Positions 8,918 to 18,622 of a stretch of 64,000 bases of DNA are shown here, in pieces. The notes under the pieces were generated by a model. The model searched no databases, was not told where the DNA came from, and saw only the letters and a program-made list of their open reading frames with translations. Every line of letters begins with the position of its first letter. Positions within the stretch are counted from its first letter, which is position 1. The DNA is from DASRFR01 sp035651455 (GTDB lineage Bacteria > Acidobacteriota > Terriglobia > Terriglobales > Acidobacteriaceae). The translations under genes and the position numbers were made by a program. The stretch spans positions 558,001-622,000 of the forward strand of contig DASRFR010000058.1 in assembly GCA_035651455.1 (NCBI GenBank), read 5' to 3'.

Positions 8918-9421
8918 TCAGTCGTGTGCCCCTGTTTGCGGCGTGCCCGGAATCGGCCGTCCATTTCCGGATGTCGCACCCGGCATCTCCCCGCACGGCC
9001 CCATCCCGTGATGCGCGCCACCTCTCATGCCGCGGTGTCCGCCTTCACCGCGCTGCGCACGGCACGATTTCAGCGCCTGATGCTGTTGAGGCGTAATGAT
9101 TCCCTCCACCTGCCGGCGAGTCTGCTCTTCGATGGCGCGGATCTGCTCATGTTTCTGCTGCGCCGTCAGGGATGAATTAGCGCAGACCGACTCGATCTGT
9201 CCGCGCGCGCTCTCCTGGATCGTTCGCTCCTGCTGCATGGCTGACTGAGAAATGCCGGCCACTTGCCAGCAGGGCTCCTGGCGTCCGCGGCGGTTGGGCG
9301 TTTGCGTCGTTCCCGGCACTCCTCCGGTCGGATACTGCACGGGTCGCAACTGAGCCAGCGCTGATCCTGTCAGGAGCGCCGCCCACATCGCGGCGCCGAC
9401 AATAAGCGTGTTCCTTCTCAT
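8918..9421 (-). CDS. Secreted small protein of unknown function (helical, Gln-rich)
   Basis: 167 aa from the ATG at 9421, preceded by GGAGGAG and giving a good signal peptide (MRRNTLIVGAAMWAALLTGSALA). The middle (SLTAQQKHEQIRAIEEQTRRQVEGIITPQQHQAL in overlapping parts) is a charged amphipathic helix pair reminiscent of the periplasmic CpxP/Spy LTxxQ helices, but the full motif is not present. The C terminus is Gly/His/Met-rich (GGHRGMRGGAHHGMGP), which could bind metal. Four Cys are present in the mature part. Function unknown. Confidence 0.65.
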   Translation of the reverse strand: MRRNTLIVGAAMWAALLTGSALAQLRPVQYPTGGVPGTTQTPNRRGRQEPCWQVAGISQSAMQQERTIQESARGQIESVCANSSLTAQQKHEQIRAIEEQTRRQVEGIITPQQHQALKSCRAQRGEGGHRGMRGGAHHGMGPCGEMPGATSGNGRPIPGTPQTGAHD

Positions 9422-9804
9422 GAGGCTCTCCTCCGCCACATGCAAACCCAGAATCGTGGCAAAAGTTTTCCGAGTACCTGTTGAATGCGGATCGGGAGAG
9501 CCGGAAATTTCCGGGTATCTCGTCGAGAATGTGGGCTGGAGAACTCGTGAAATCACGTTTCGTTCTGAAATGTGAGACGCGCCCAACTGGGCGAAATCGC
9601 TGCGCGAGTCCCTTCACCCGAAGATCAACGTAGTGCGAGCGGCACACCGCATCCGTGCAAGTTTCAGAACTGTCTCAGGTTGCAGGGTAATGCGGGGCTA
9701 GGTTACTATGAACCGATCGTCGGAATTAGTGGCGATTGCTGTCCCGACGACTTCTCCCGTCAGCACCTGTTGGCAAGATCAATCCTGAGCCCAGCAGTCC
9801 GGCC
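9422..9804. other. Intergenic region upstream of tRNA-Lys
   Basis: About 380 bp between the divergent secreted-protein gene and the tRNA. It must carry both promoters; no gene seen. Confidence 0.35.
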
Positions 9805-9885
<81 letters not shown>

Positions 9886-9914
9886 TCAATCACTTGCCGA
9901 GGTTGATGTTTTGG

Positions 9915-9937
9915 GTGTGCCGTAAAGTGTGCCGTAA
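9915..9937 (+). repeat. Paired direct repeats GTGTGCCGTAA, left end of the element
   Basis: Two copies (9915-9925 and 9927-9937), 12 bp apart, lie between the tRNA and the integrase stop. The same pair occurs at 41391-41412. Position and pairing suggest integrase arm-type binding sites. Confidence 0.6.
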
Positions 9938-9947
9938 CTCCATCCGG

Positions 9948-10982
9948 TTACGTCCGTTTCTCTACTGCTGTGTCACGATCGAGCGCTGCGCGCACGATTT
10001 CTAATTCGGGATGCTGATACTGCATTGCCGTCTTCACATCCTTGTGGCCCATGGTTCTCATGACGGCAGCCAGGTTTCCGGTTCTCTTCAGAATCCGGGT
10101 GCCGAAATCATGACGCCCACAATAGAGGACAAGATCCTCCGAAAGCCCAGCTTTTCGCCTTGCCTCGCGGAACCTCTTCGCCATTGTCGTGAGATGGGCG
10201 CATTCCGCTCGTTTAGAAGGAAAGACCCACCCGTCTCGTCTTCCAGTGCACCGCCTTGCTAGAACATCATGTGCTCGATTGCTCATTGGCACGCGTCTCC
10301 GCCCCTCGGACGTCTTACTGTCCGGCACGAAGATAACGCCATTTTCCCAATCGATGTTTTCGATGCGCATCCGGTAGAGTTCTCTTTCGTTTCGCATTCC
10401 GGTGTCACGCATCAAAATGACGATATCCTGGAAAAGTTCAAGGCTGCGCTTTCGCCACTTGCACGCAACCGCACCCGCAAGTAGTTTCCTCTCCGCCTCA
10501 TCATCAAGCCTTAGCGAACGTCCGTATTCTTTCAGCAGCTTTAGTTTCGGAGCGTTGCGGATCAGCTTCCATTCTTCTGCTTTATGGAGCATTCGCCTTA
10601 GAGTTCGTAAAGCACAATTGGCGTTAGACGACGAACCAGAGAATTTCAGGACCTCTGCAGCATCGCGCGTGATCTGCTCTAAATGCATTCCCGAGATGGA
10701 GGTAGTCTTCAGAAGCCGCCAACCATCCCGATAGTAAGTTTTGGTTTTGTCTTCCAGAGGGACATTTTTCAGCCACTCCAGGAAGCGCACCGAAAAATCA
10801 GACAGCGTCGGAGCCTTCTTTGGAAGCGGGTCCGCATGCTCCACGAAATGAGCGAGCTTCAGACCAGCAATTTTCGACGCTCTCGCCACCTTGGTTTCAT
10901 TCGTCGACCCACGATAACGCTGGCCGCGTACCGTGAAATCGTACCAGTAATACTTCGACTTCGGTTTCTTAAACAGCTTCAC
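9948..10982 (-). CDS. int: Tyrosine-type site-specific recombinase (integrase)
   Basis: 344 aa from the GTG at 10982, chosen because GGAGG lies 6 nt upstream; a TTG 33 bp earlier lacks this. The N-terminal SAM-like DNA-binding half is followed by the catalytic domain: Arg in DTGMRNERELYRMR, Lys near DSKTSEGRRRVPM, the H-x-x-R box LYCGRHDFGTRIL, and MGHKDVKTAMQYQHPE carrying the second His and the Tyr nucleophile. All catalytic residues are present. It overlaps the end of the excisionase-like gene by 14 bp and points toward the tRNA attachment site, as in many tRNA islands. Confidence 0.93.
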   Translation of the reverse strand: MKLFKKPKSKYYWYDFTVRGQRYRGSTNETKVARASKIAGLKLAHFVEHADPLPKKAPTLSDFSVRFLEWLKNVPLEDKTKTYYRDGWRLLKTTSISGMHLEQITRDAAEVLKFSGSSSNANCALRTLRRMLHKAEEWKLIRNAPKLKLLKEYGRSLRLDDEAERKLLAGAVACKWRKRSLELFQDIVILMRDTGMRNERELYRMRIENIDWENGVIFVPDSKTSEGRRRVPMSNRAHDVLARRCTGRRDGWVFPSKRAECAHLTTMAKRFREARRKAGLSEDLVLYCGRHDFGTRILKRTGNLAAVMRTMGHKDVKTAMQYQHPELEIVRAALDRDTAVEKRT

Positions 10983-11217
10983 GAGCTTCCTCCATTGCAG
11001 CCCGCACGGAAGCAACTCGCGTGTTCTTCTGGATATATTCGAGAAGAACGTTCACATCATAGCTGACGCGGCCTTGGAGTTCTATCCAGTTCGGGCCAAT
11101 ACCCTCGGCTCGCCAACGTTTCAAAGTCGCGGGAGAGCGGCCAAGAAGTTCAGCTGCTTTGTGAGTGTTAACCAGATGAGGCAGGGAAGGTTTTTTAATG
11201 CTGATCGGCTCGGGCAC
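10969..11217 (-). CDS. Excisionase-like MerR/AlpA-type DNA-binding protein
   Basis: 82 aa. The segment LVNTHKAAELLGRSPATLKRWRAEGIGPNWIEL (in overlapping parts) is the winged helix-turn-helix of the AlpA/excisionase group, followed by a Tyr-Val strand and a short C-terminal helix. Recombination directionality factors of this kind bind near attachment sites and promote excision. The gene overlaps int by 14 bp, so the two are translated from one message. Its promoter lies in the divergent region 11218-11307. Confidence 0.85.
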   Translation of the reverse strand: MPEPISIKKPSLPHLVNTHKAAELLGRSPATLKRWRAEGIGPNWIELQGRVSYDVNVLLEYIQKNTRVASVRAAMEEAREAV

Positions 11218-11280
11218 GGTAATCGACTCCTGGCTGGTATTGCGCTTGACAATAACGCATATGTACCAATACAGTCAACG

Positions 11281-11292
11281 TGTAACGTTACA
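11281..11292. promoter_or_regulatory. Perfect 12-bp palindrome TGTAACGTTACA in divergent promoter region
   Basis: It lies between the excisionase/integrase operon (start 11217) and the rightward gene at 11308, just 16 bp before the latter's start. A natural operator candidate for the excisionase-like protein or another element-encoded regulator. Confidence 0.45.
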
Positions 11293-11307
11293 AATAGGAG
11301 AAGAGTT

Positions 11308-12471
11308 TTGATCGCCACGGACCTCACGACCGAGAAGTCAACAATCGGACAGCAGCCCGTCATCTCCATTCGCATCTCCGATGCACTGCGCAGAAGACTT
11401 GAAACCTTGAAGGTTCTCATGTCCATGAAGAGCGGGGAATCCGTCTCGACATCGGAGGCGGCAAAGCAGCTTCTTGAATCCTCCAAAGAGGAGCGACTGG
11501 AGCTAGTGAATCTTCTCTCCGACCCGACAAATTCTCTGCTGAGCATCCGGCGAAAAGCAGACTCAAAGCTTCCGCTTTCGCAAGCGGAATGGACCCTCGT
11601 GGCCTATTACTGCCTGCACGGGGCCGAGATGTTTGCAAATACGGCGCAGACGGAGATTTCATTCGAGTCTCTGGCTGGAATTTTGGAAGCTTTCCAAGCG
11701 GTATATGGACTGCTTCGCAAGAAGAATAAGACGCATTTGGACTCCTTTTTCATTGCGCATTTGCCGTCGGATCGCCAAGCGGAAGGGAAGAACTCGGGCG
11801 AGATCGGAAGCGAAGATGTGCGGCGGGCTGTGACACACACCCTTCGGCTGCTGAAGAATCCGGCTGAGGACCGGCAGCGACCGATATTTGTGGCAAGGAA
11901 CCTCTACTTTCTCCTCGACGAACTGGAGGTTCCGGACGTGGAGAAGCTGAACCTGACGCTTTGGCCCTATTGGCCAATCTTGTGGCGAGTGTGCGCGCGT
12001 GGGCACTATTTTCTCCACGTCCAGCCCCTGCAAGATCCGAACTCTCCCGCAGGGGAATTAGATGCTCCCTTGAATCCTCCATTACCGAAATTTGAGGAAG
12101 GCGAATACCGTCTCGAATTTGTGCGCTCGCCCAGGGAAGGGTTCTCTGCCTGGCTGTATTTTCCGGGAAGGCTATCTCCACGCTATCCAGTAAACGGATA
12201 TCCACAGATTTCCGAGTTCCGAACGATTCTGGAAAGACTCGACACAAAGCGGGAGATGATCTTCCGGGAAGGGCGTTATTTCCTCGCGTACACGGGGTGC
12301 TACGAAGAGGACGTTATTGGGGTCAATTTTCAGGCTCGCGAGAACGGGATTACATTCAACTTTCGTGGTGATGATTGGCAGGCGATCAGGAAGCTGTTTC
12401 GCAGGGCATGGCAGGCACCGCAGGTGCGACGCTTGTGGGATGCTCTGGTACTTGAGTATGGGGAACTGTAA
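11308..12471 (+). CDS. Hypothetical element-encoded protein
   Basis: 387 aa from the TTG at 11308 with AGGAG 7 nt upstream. Residues about 12-60 (PVISIRISDALRRRLETLK, then SVSTSEAAKQLLES) look like a ribbon-helix-helix or antitoxin-style DNA-binding head; the rest is a mixed alpha/beta protein with many Trp, Tyr and Phe and no signal peptide. I do not recognise the family. Divergent from the excisionase gene across a perfect palindrome, and upstream of the mobilisation genes, so it may serve element maintenance or control. Confidence 0.6.
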   Translation: MIATDLTTEKSTIGQQPVISIRISDALRRRLETLKVLMSMKSGESVSTSEAAKQLLESSKEERLELVNLLSDPTNSLLSIRRKADSKLPLSQAEWTLVAYYCLHGAEMFANTAQTEISFESLAGILEAFQAVYGLLRKKNKTHLDSFFIAHLPSDRQAEGKNSGEIGSEDVRRAVTHTLRLLKNPAEDRQRPIFVARNLYFLLDELEVPDVEKLNLTLWPYWPILWRVCARGHYFLHVQPLQDPNSPAGELDAPLNPPLPKFEEGEYRLEFVRSPREGFSAWLYFPGRLSPRYPVNGYPQISEFRTILERLDTKREMIFREGRYFLAYTGCYEEDVIGVNFQARENGITFNFRGDDWQAIRKLFRRAWQAPQVRRLWDALVLEYGEL

Positions 12472-12750
12472 AAGCACGGTGCTACGCACCGGAAGAATTG
12501 CGGACACGTCACCCCCAATTTGGGAACTGCAGAGCGCCCAGAGCGCCGAAATGTTTACAAACGTTAACGTGTTTTGGATGAGCACCTTTATTTCGCGATA
12601 CAGTTCGTGCGCGGCTGGATGTTAACGTTCGCTAGCGGAAAAAGCGTACGTCAGCGCGTGTGCGTAAACGTGTTGAATTGCAAACGCTTCATGCGAGTGC
12701 GGTGATTCCGGCGCTCGGGTGTGTGTAGCGCAACGACGGTAGGTCTTGCC
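12472..12750. other. AACGTT/GTTAAC-rich non-coding region upstream of mobilisation genes (oriT candidate)
   Basis: Between the hypothetical gene and the MobC-like gene the sequence repeats related motifs: AAACGTTAACGTG (about 12559), TGTTAACGTTCGC (about 12619) and GTAAACGTGTTG (about 12664), with short inverted parts. oriT regions normally lie directly upstream of the relaxosome genes, so this is the natural place. No nic site can be assigned by eye. Confidence 0.35.
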
Positions 12751-13176
12751 ATGAATAACCCGCATCTGCCTTTCCCAATACTAAGTCACGCACCGGCAGG
12801 AGATCAGGTAAAACCTGGGTTCCGCCCTAAGACCGTCGCCACACGCCTAACTCCGGGAGAACTAGCCGAGGTCGAAGCGGCCGCAGAAAACGCAGGTCAA
12901 TCCCTGGCCGAATGGCTAAGGGAAACTGCACTCCGCGCAGCGCGACAGCGAGCCGCCGATCCCATCGAGCTGCTACTGGCGGAGATTTGGGCCCTACGTT
13001 ACACGCTATTGAACTTGTTCCACGAACACGCGAAGACGGCGTCAGACGGCATACGATTGTTGCCCGATTCGATCGCCAAAATACGGGATCACGCCGACGG
13101 GTTGAAGCTCCAGAGGGCTCGCAGAATCCTGGAAGACTTCCTCTCCCGGAACAGCAGCTGGAGAAGCCAGAAGTAA
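12751..13176 (+). CDS. MobC/TraJ-like relaxosome accessory protein (ribbon-helix-helix)
   Basis: 141 aa from the ATG at 12751; a GTG at 12721 is possible. Residues 30-65 (VATRLTPGELAEVEAAAENA, then GQSLAEWLRETALRAA) match the ribbon-helix-helix of plasmid mobilisation accessory proteins that bind oriT and help the relaxase nick. The relaxase starts 12 bp downstream, supporting an operon. The C-terminal half is helical without a recognisable motif. Confidence 0.75.
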   Translation: MNNPHLPFPILSHAPAGDQVKPGFRPKTVATRLTPGELAEVEAAAENAGQSLAEWLRETALRAARQRAADPIELLLAEIWALRYTLLNLFHEHAKTASDGIRLLPDSIAKIRDHADGLKLQRARRILEDFLSRNSSWRSQK

Positions 13177-13188
13177 CGATCACGTGCC

Positions 13189-13950
13189 ATGCTTACCATC
13201 TCGAAACCGTTGTCCGCCAGCCAAGCGCGAACCTATCACGAGCGCGAGTTTGCCTCAGAGAAACAAAATTACTGGAGCCGCGATCAGCAAGGCCATAGCG
13301 AGTGGCAGGGTAGGCTCGCGCAGAAGTGGAATCTCAAGGGCGCAGTTGGGCCCGAGCATTTCGCGCGACTGAGTGAAGGTCAGCATCCGCACACCGAAGA
13401 GCAACTTGTCAGGCATCAAGTTTCGCGAACCTATGAGGGTAAATTCGGAAGGCAAGTGACCAGCGCGGAGCATCGCGCCGGATGGGACGCCACATTTTCC
13501 GCGCCCAAGTCAGTATCGCTCACTGCGCTGGTGGGAGGCGATGATCGGGTCCGGGAAGCCCACCGCGAGAGTGTTCGAGTGGCTCTTAAGGAACTCGAGC
13601 GATACACGCAGGCCAGGATTGGAAATGTACACGCGCTGGAGACTACCGGGAGATTCATCGCCGCAGCGTTTGAGCACGACACTGCCCGGCCAGTCGATGG
13701 GTATGCTGCGCCACAGCTTCATACCCACGCCGTAATCTTCAATGTAACTGAGTGCCAAGACGGCCGAACCCGTAGTCTCCAGCCACACGAATTGTTTGTG
13801 TCGCAGCGATTTGCCACCGCAGTGTATCGGTCCGAATTGGCGTTGCGCTTGCAACAACTCGGCTATGAATTGGAACGCGGCAAGCATGGGCAGCCCGAAA
13901 TCCGTGGTTATACAAAGGAATATCTCGAAGCCTCTAGTCCGCGACGCTAA
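13189..13950 (+). pseudogene. MobF-family conjugative relaxase, N-terminal half, ended by in-frame TAA
   Basis: Residues 1-253 are the TrwC/TraA-type relaxase domain. Candidate catalytic tyrosines are Tyr16 and Tyr28, and the metal-binding His motif is seen in AAPQLHTHAVIFN. The domain ends at EASSPRR followed by TAA (13948-13950); the same frame then continues as QIKNHLREQG into the helicase half. A single CAA-to-TAA change would explain this. The relaxase would nick oriT and pilot the strand. Whether the split inactivates transfer, or is a sequencing error, cannot be told from one sequence. Confidence 0.85.
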
Positions 13951-13965
13951 CAGATCAAAAATCAT

Positions 13966-15951
13966 TTGCGGGAGCAAGGAATTGACGGAGCCGCGGCGGC
14001 GCAGATCGCCGCCCACCATACACGCGACCGCAAGGAACTCCTATCACGTAAACAAGTGTTACAGCGGCACCGGGAACTGGCCACCCAGTATGGGCACCAG
14101 GCCGACCGCGTCGTGGCCCTTGCCCGCGAACACGGTACATATCGGACGCAGGAAGCAGGAATCAATGCCCAACGTGCTGTGACGTGGGCACGCGATCATA
14201 TCTTCGAGCGATCGGCTGTTCACGACTGCCGGGCAATTCTAGAAACAGCACTAACGCGTGGTATGGGTGAAACCACTTTCGCCAGAATTCGGCAGGAGTT
14301 CGATCGCCGGATTGAGGCCGGAGAGTTCCGCGAAGTGTCGCACGTCAGCTCCGGCAGGCAGTACACTACCGCAGCGATGATAGGCCTGGAGCGCGAAATC
14401 GTTGCTCAGATGCTGGAGGGCAACCAACGCGGTTACGCCGATCCGATGCTGGTTTCGCCCCAGGTTCGAATTGCCGCCGAAGACCGTCACCCGGAACTGA
14501 ATCGCTCGCAACTCCAAGCGGTAGACGACATTCTCCTCGCGCGGGAAAAGATTGTCGCACTCGATGGTGTGGCCGGCGCCGGCAAGACCACGACTCTGGC
14601 TGTGATTCGCGAAGGGGCAGAGATCGATGGGTATCGAGTGGTAGGGTTGGCGCCAACATCCAGGGCGGCGCAGAAGCTCGGGGAAGCTGGTATCGAGACA
14701 TCGACGCTGCAGAAGCATCTGGCACGCGGGGAGCAGCCCGACACAGGCGAGAAACGACTCTATGTGCTCGACGAATCCTCACTCACCTCGACCCGGCAGA
14801 TGCATGAGTTTGTCGAGCGGCTTCGTCCGACTGATCGCGTCTTGTTGGTCGGAGATCGGCGGCAGCACGAAGCAGTCGAGGCTGGGCGCCCGTTTGCACA
14901 ACTGCAGGATGCTGGCATGAAGACGGTAAAGCTTGAAGAAATCGCCCGCCAGAAAGACCCCGAACTCAAGAGAGTGGTCGAACAGCTTGCGCAGGGCAAG
15001 GTACAGGACGCCATTCAGAATCTTGACCAGCAAGGACGAGTCCACGAGATTCGCGGACATGTTGAGCGTATCAAAGCTATTGCCATGGAATATGCGAAGG
15101 AGCCTGGCAACACCCTAGTTGTCTCCCCGGACAACCGCTCTCGCACCGAGATCAATGAACACATTCACGCCGAGTTACAAGAAAGAGGCATCGTCAGCAG
15201 TAAAGAGCACGACATCCGAGCGCTCGTGCCGCGTCAGGATCTCACCGGAGCGGACCGCACATGGGCCGCCCGCTATGACATTGGAGATGTGCTGCGCTAC
15301 TCGCGCGCATCGAAAGAGACCGGCATTGCGAAGGGTACGTACGCGCACGTCAAGAGCATCGATATCGCTACCAACCGGCTCACCGTAACGCTACAGGATG
15401 GGAGTGAACGTACCTACGATCCCCGCCGACAGCGGGGCGTGTCTGTGTTCCGAGAGGAAATGCGGAGATTTTCCGTCGGCGACCGCATCCAATTTACCGC
15501 GCCCACCAACGAATTGAAAATCGCAAACCGCGAACTAGGCGCGATCGACGCTATCAGCCGTGCTGGGCGACTTAATCTTAAGATGGATTCTGGGCGCTCG
15601 CTTGAACTTGATCCAAACAAGCACCCGCATCTTGATTACGGCTATGCCATGACCAGCCATTCCAGCCAAGGACAAACTGCGGATCGGGTGCTTATTCATG
15701 TAGATACGGAGTTGGCCGCCAAGGACCTCCTCAATAACCGCATGGCTTATGTGTCCGTTTCACGTGGAGCATTCGATTCACAACTCTTCACCAATGATCG
15801 CGAGAAGTTGCCCAGGGCTCTCAGCCACAATCTTTCAAAGCACAGCGCGCATGTGCCCGAGATTAATGCCCATCAGTCGATTCCCGCGCAGCAGGAACTC
15901 TCCACGGGGCAGCAGCAGGACCACGGAATGGATCTTGAAATCGGCCTTTAG
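13966..15951 (+). pseudogene. MobF relaxase, C-terminal TraI/RecD-like helicase half
   Basis: 661 aa in the same frame as the relaxase domain, separated from it only by the TAA at 13948-13950. It contains Walker A (GVAGAGKTTTLAV), the DEAD-like VLDESSLTST motif, the GDRRQHEAVEAGRPF segment and the C-terminal GYAMTSHSSQGQTADRVLIHV of superfamily 1B conjugative helicases. A TTG at 13966 could re-initiate translation to give a free helicase. Full length of the two halves together would be 920 residues, normal for the smaller MobF proteins. Confidence 0.85.
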
Positions 15952-16024
15952 AACCCCTGCCTGCCCCGGATGATGGCAGCGTAGCGCGGGCGCAAACTCC
16001 GTCAAGGCCGACCGATGGTCGCCG

Positions 16025-17185
16025 CTAACGCGGGCACGCGCCTTGACAGCGTTCGCTCGATCCGCGCTCGATCTTCCGCCATTCCGGGGTCAGCATGTTA
16101 CGATCACTCCAGAATGATTGGTCTTGTCGTTTCCGCCTGTGGGCTACGTCACCTATGCTGTCGCAACGGGTCGTCTCGCGCGAGCCGCCTACAAACGAGC
16201 GCAATTCACGTACGGTGTCGTTCTCATTCGACAGAAAAATGTAAGTGCTAGCTCCGGGCAGAGTAACTATCCGAGCTTTTGGGTTCCCGGTTTGAAGGTC
16301 CTGGACCGTCCGCTTTGTGAAGGCTTCGCCCACAGCGTATTTCTGTTCCATTGCCGCTCGTTCATCCTCCGTTCTTGGTCGGTACTTCGTGAACTGCTCA
16401 TCCATCGCGAGTGGAACGGCAAGGATGGCAAGAATCGGGGCGTGGATGTTCGAGTATTTCGGTTTTTGAATCCCTGCGAATATCGCGTCCCGCACCCACT
16501 TCGGAGTGGAATCTTCTCCGATACTCCCGTCTGAGTTGACGGGATAACGCTGGCGTAGTTCCGCTTCTGGCATCATGACCCCATGCGCCTTCGCTTGCGA
16601 TTCCCTGAAGGCTTGAAATGAAGAATTGTCGGGCTGCGGTTCCGGCGTCGTCATGGAGGCCGGAAGTCTCTTGGTATCAACCTCCGCTACCCCGTAAGCA
16701 GAGGATGGCAGCGTGGGGTCATCTCCCGAATCGAGAAAAACTAAGCCCGCGGCAAGCGTAGGACGTTGTGCCCCGATTGTGAGAAGGTCTAGTCCGCCGA
16801 ATGAATGTCCAGCCAGCACAGGATGGTCCAGTTTCAGCGCGTTGACAATCTGCAAAACGTCTTCGGCTGACCGCTGCGCGGAGTAGCCTGAATCTGGCCG
16901 GCTGGAAGCGCCGAATCCCCGTCTCGTGATTCCATAAACGTGACAGAAGGCCGTGAGTTTTGGAGCAAAGTCATCGTATTCGTGCGCTGTTTGGTATCCA
17001 GCCAGCAACACAACCGCACGCCCGTATCCTCCCCAATCGAGTACTTCCAACGTAACGCCATTATCCACTGTTACAAATGTTATGGCGTGGGGGGACGAGT
17101 CTTGCCAAGTTCGACCGTGCATCGCAATCGGGTGTCGCGCAGAAGTCGTGAGAATACAAGACACCGCTATCGCACTTACCCGCAT
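16025..17185 (-). CDS. Secreted alpha/beta hydrolase with altered C terminus
   Basis: 386 aa from the ATG at 17185, which gives a short signal-like N terminus; longer starts exist. The fold is clear: oxyanion-region VVLLAGYQTAHEYDDF, nucleophile elbow VLAGHSFGG, and FLDSGD. In related hydrolases the catalytic His sits in a segment before YIFLSNE; here that segment reads PGASTYIFLSNE, so the His is missing. After RELRSFVGG the last 50 residues are basic and unlike the family, as if the natural stop were lost. It may therefore be a decaying gene. Confidence 0.7.
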   Translation of the reverse strand: MRVSAIAVSCILTTSARHPIAMHGRTWQDSSPHAITFVTVDNGVTLEVLDWGGYGRAVVLLAGYQTAHEYDDFAPKLTAFCHVYGITRRGFGASSRPDSGYSAQRSAEDVLQIVNALKLDHPVLAGHSFGGLDLLTIGAQRPTLAAGLVFLDSGDDPTLPSSAYGVAEVDTKRLPASMTTPEPQPDNSSFQAFRESQAKAHGVMMPEAELRQRYPVNSDGSIGEDSTPKWVRDAIFAGIQKPKYSNIHAPILAILAVPLAMDEQFTKYRPRTEDERAAMEQKYAVGEAFTKRTVQDLQTGNPKARIVTLPGASTYIFLSNENDTVRELRSFVGGSRETTRCDSIGDVAHRRKRQDQSFWSDRNMLTPEWRKIERGSSERCQGACPR

Positions 17186-17840
17186 GAAGGAACTCGTGTG
17201 AAAGCCGCCCTTACTCTCGCACCTTGGTGGCAAATACACCTCCATGGAATTCACAACAGTTACGTCTATTGCCGAGCGACTCAAGTGTGGAAGGCACGAA
17301 CGATTCCCTAATGCTCCGGATCCTCGTGCGGGATCCTACGTCACAGTTCCAGGATTATCCCATCAAGCAAATGTCGGGGTATGTGCACAATTGCTCACTG
17401 AAGATTGAGGGAGGATTGAACTGGAGCAATTTCTAAGCTGCTTGTGCTTAGTGAAGAGTCTTATTTGCGTTCAGCTCTTCCGAGTAGGCGTGATGGCTCT
17501 TCTCATCACTATGGACTGTTTGCGCATCCCGCCGGCGAGCTTAGTCATTTCTTGGGCGCATTCCTCTTGAGCTTGCAGGTGGGGAGCATTTGAATTCTAT
17601 TGAGGAGCGGCAAGACCTTGACCTTCCGCTCGTTAGGCACTCCAAAATCCATGCCATAGGCATTTCAGAAAATGACAGACGAGCGATGCGCCGGCGCCCA
17701 TTCGCGAAATTTGGCCGTCGCAGATTGAGAGCCGTTAAGACCCTTCAGCGGACATAGATGGCCGTACGGTGAAAGAAAATTGTCGCAAACGACGAACGGA
17801 GAAGATGAGCGCCAACAACTCGCGTCCGAATCGTCAATGC
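17186..17840. other. Intergenic region with one Crp-type palindrome
   Basis: About 650 bp, AT-richer than its surroundings, without a convincing gene. It holds the palindrome at 17382-17397, about 200 bp upstream of the hydrolase start. Confidence 0.4.
17382..17397. promoter_or_regulatory. Crp-type palindrome TGTGCACAATTGCTCA
   Basis: Matches TGNNCA-N4-TGNNCA with no mismatch. It lies about 200 bp upstream of the leftward hydrolase gene. Confidence 0.55.
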
Positions 17841-18044
17841 CTACGAATCGCAATCAATGCCGTCATTGGCGTTTGCCAGCGGAGTCAGCGCTGCCAAGAA
17901 ATCTGGTATGCGCATTCCCGAGTCGAGCAGTTGAATAAAATCAGCGGGAGTGATGCCTTGCCGTTGAGCTATCTCCAACAATTCAACGATAGCGCATTGC
18001 ACCAGCTCCACTTTGGGTTCCGCGGGCTGTCGAATATCATTCAT
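17841..18044 (-). CDS. Small hypothetical protein
   Basis: 67 aa from the ATG at 18044 with AGGGGTG 5 nt upstream. The sequence (MNDIRQPAEPKVELVQCAIV, then LLEIAQRQGITPADFIQLLDSGM) looks like a compact helical domain with a helix-turn-helix-like spacing, but I cannot assign a family. A longer GTG start at 18149 lacks a ribosome-binding site. Isolated on this strand between intergenic regions. Confidence 0.6.
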   Translation of the reverse strand: MNDIRQPAEPKVELVQCAIVELLEIAQRQGITPADFIQLLDSGMRIPDFLAALTPLANANDGIDCDS

Positions 18045-18323
18045 TTTGTCACCCCTTTTAAGCGTCACGTATTTTGCAAAGCAAAACGTACCTTCATCGT
18101 TCTGAGATTTTCGCCCGGATCGTCTACTGCTGTCTGTCCAAAACTGCACTCGCGCTAAGTGGGGACAATGTTCCTCAATTCGCCTTTTGTTCGTTCGCCT
18201 GCCGCGCTAGCTTCGCCCTGTCCGAAATTGGTCAGCTTCCAGGACCGGCAAGTGGCAGCATCGTTACTGCCTTCACTGGCTTCCGTTTGTTCAGGCAACA
18301 ATCTCGCTCGGGGCGGTGTGATC

Positions 18324-18575
18324 ATGACCTACGTTTGGTACGAGTCGTATGAGGCCGTTGCTCTGGAAGCCGATTGGATGAAGATGCACGAACGAATTCA
18401 GCTGGCAGAGTCCAAAATAAATATGCGTAAGCGCGTGCTTTCACAGGATCACGGAGGTACGTGGGAAGAAAGGCAGGCCATCGCTAACGCCTTGAATGCT
18501 CTCGGTACGCTACAAACAGAAGTAGATGACTGGCAGAGTCGGCAGAGTGCCGAAGCTGAGCGATGCAAGAGATGA
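18324..18575 (+). CDS. Small hypothetical helical protein
   Basis: 83 aa from the ATG at 18324 (MTYVWYESYEAVALEADWMK). The rest is a charged long helix or helical hairpin (LAESKINMRKRVLS, then NALNALGTLQTEVDDWQSRQ) that could form a coiled coil. No signal peptide, no known domain. It precedes the first Crp/Fnr gene by about 135 bp. Confidence 0.55.
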   Translation: MTYVWYESYEAVALEADWMKMHERIQLAESKINMRKRVLSQDHGGTWEERQAIANALNALGTLQTEVDDWQSRQSAEAERCKR

Positions 18576-18622
18576 CCTCTGAAATTGCGTCCCGAACCTC
18601 TGCGATTCGGGTCTGATGTGCT

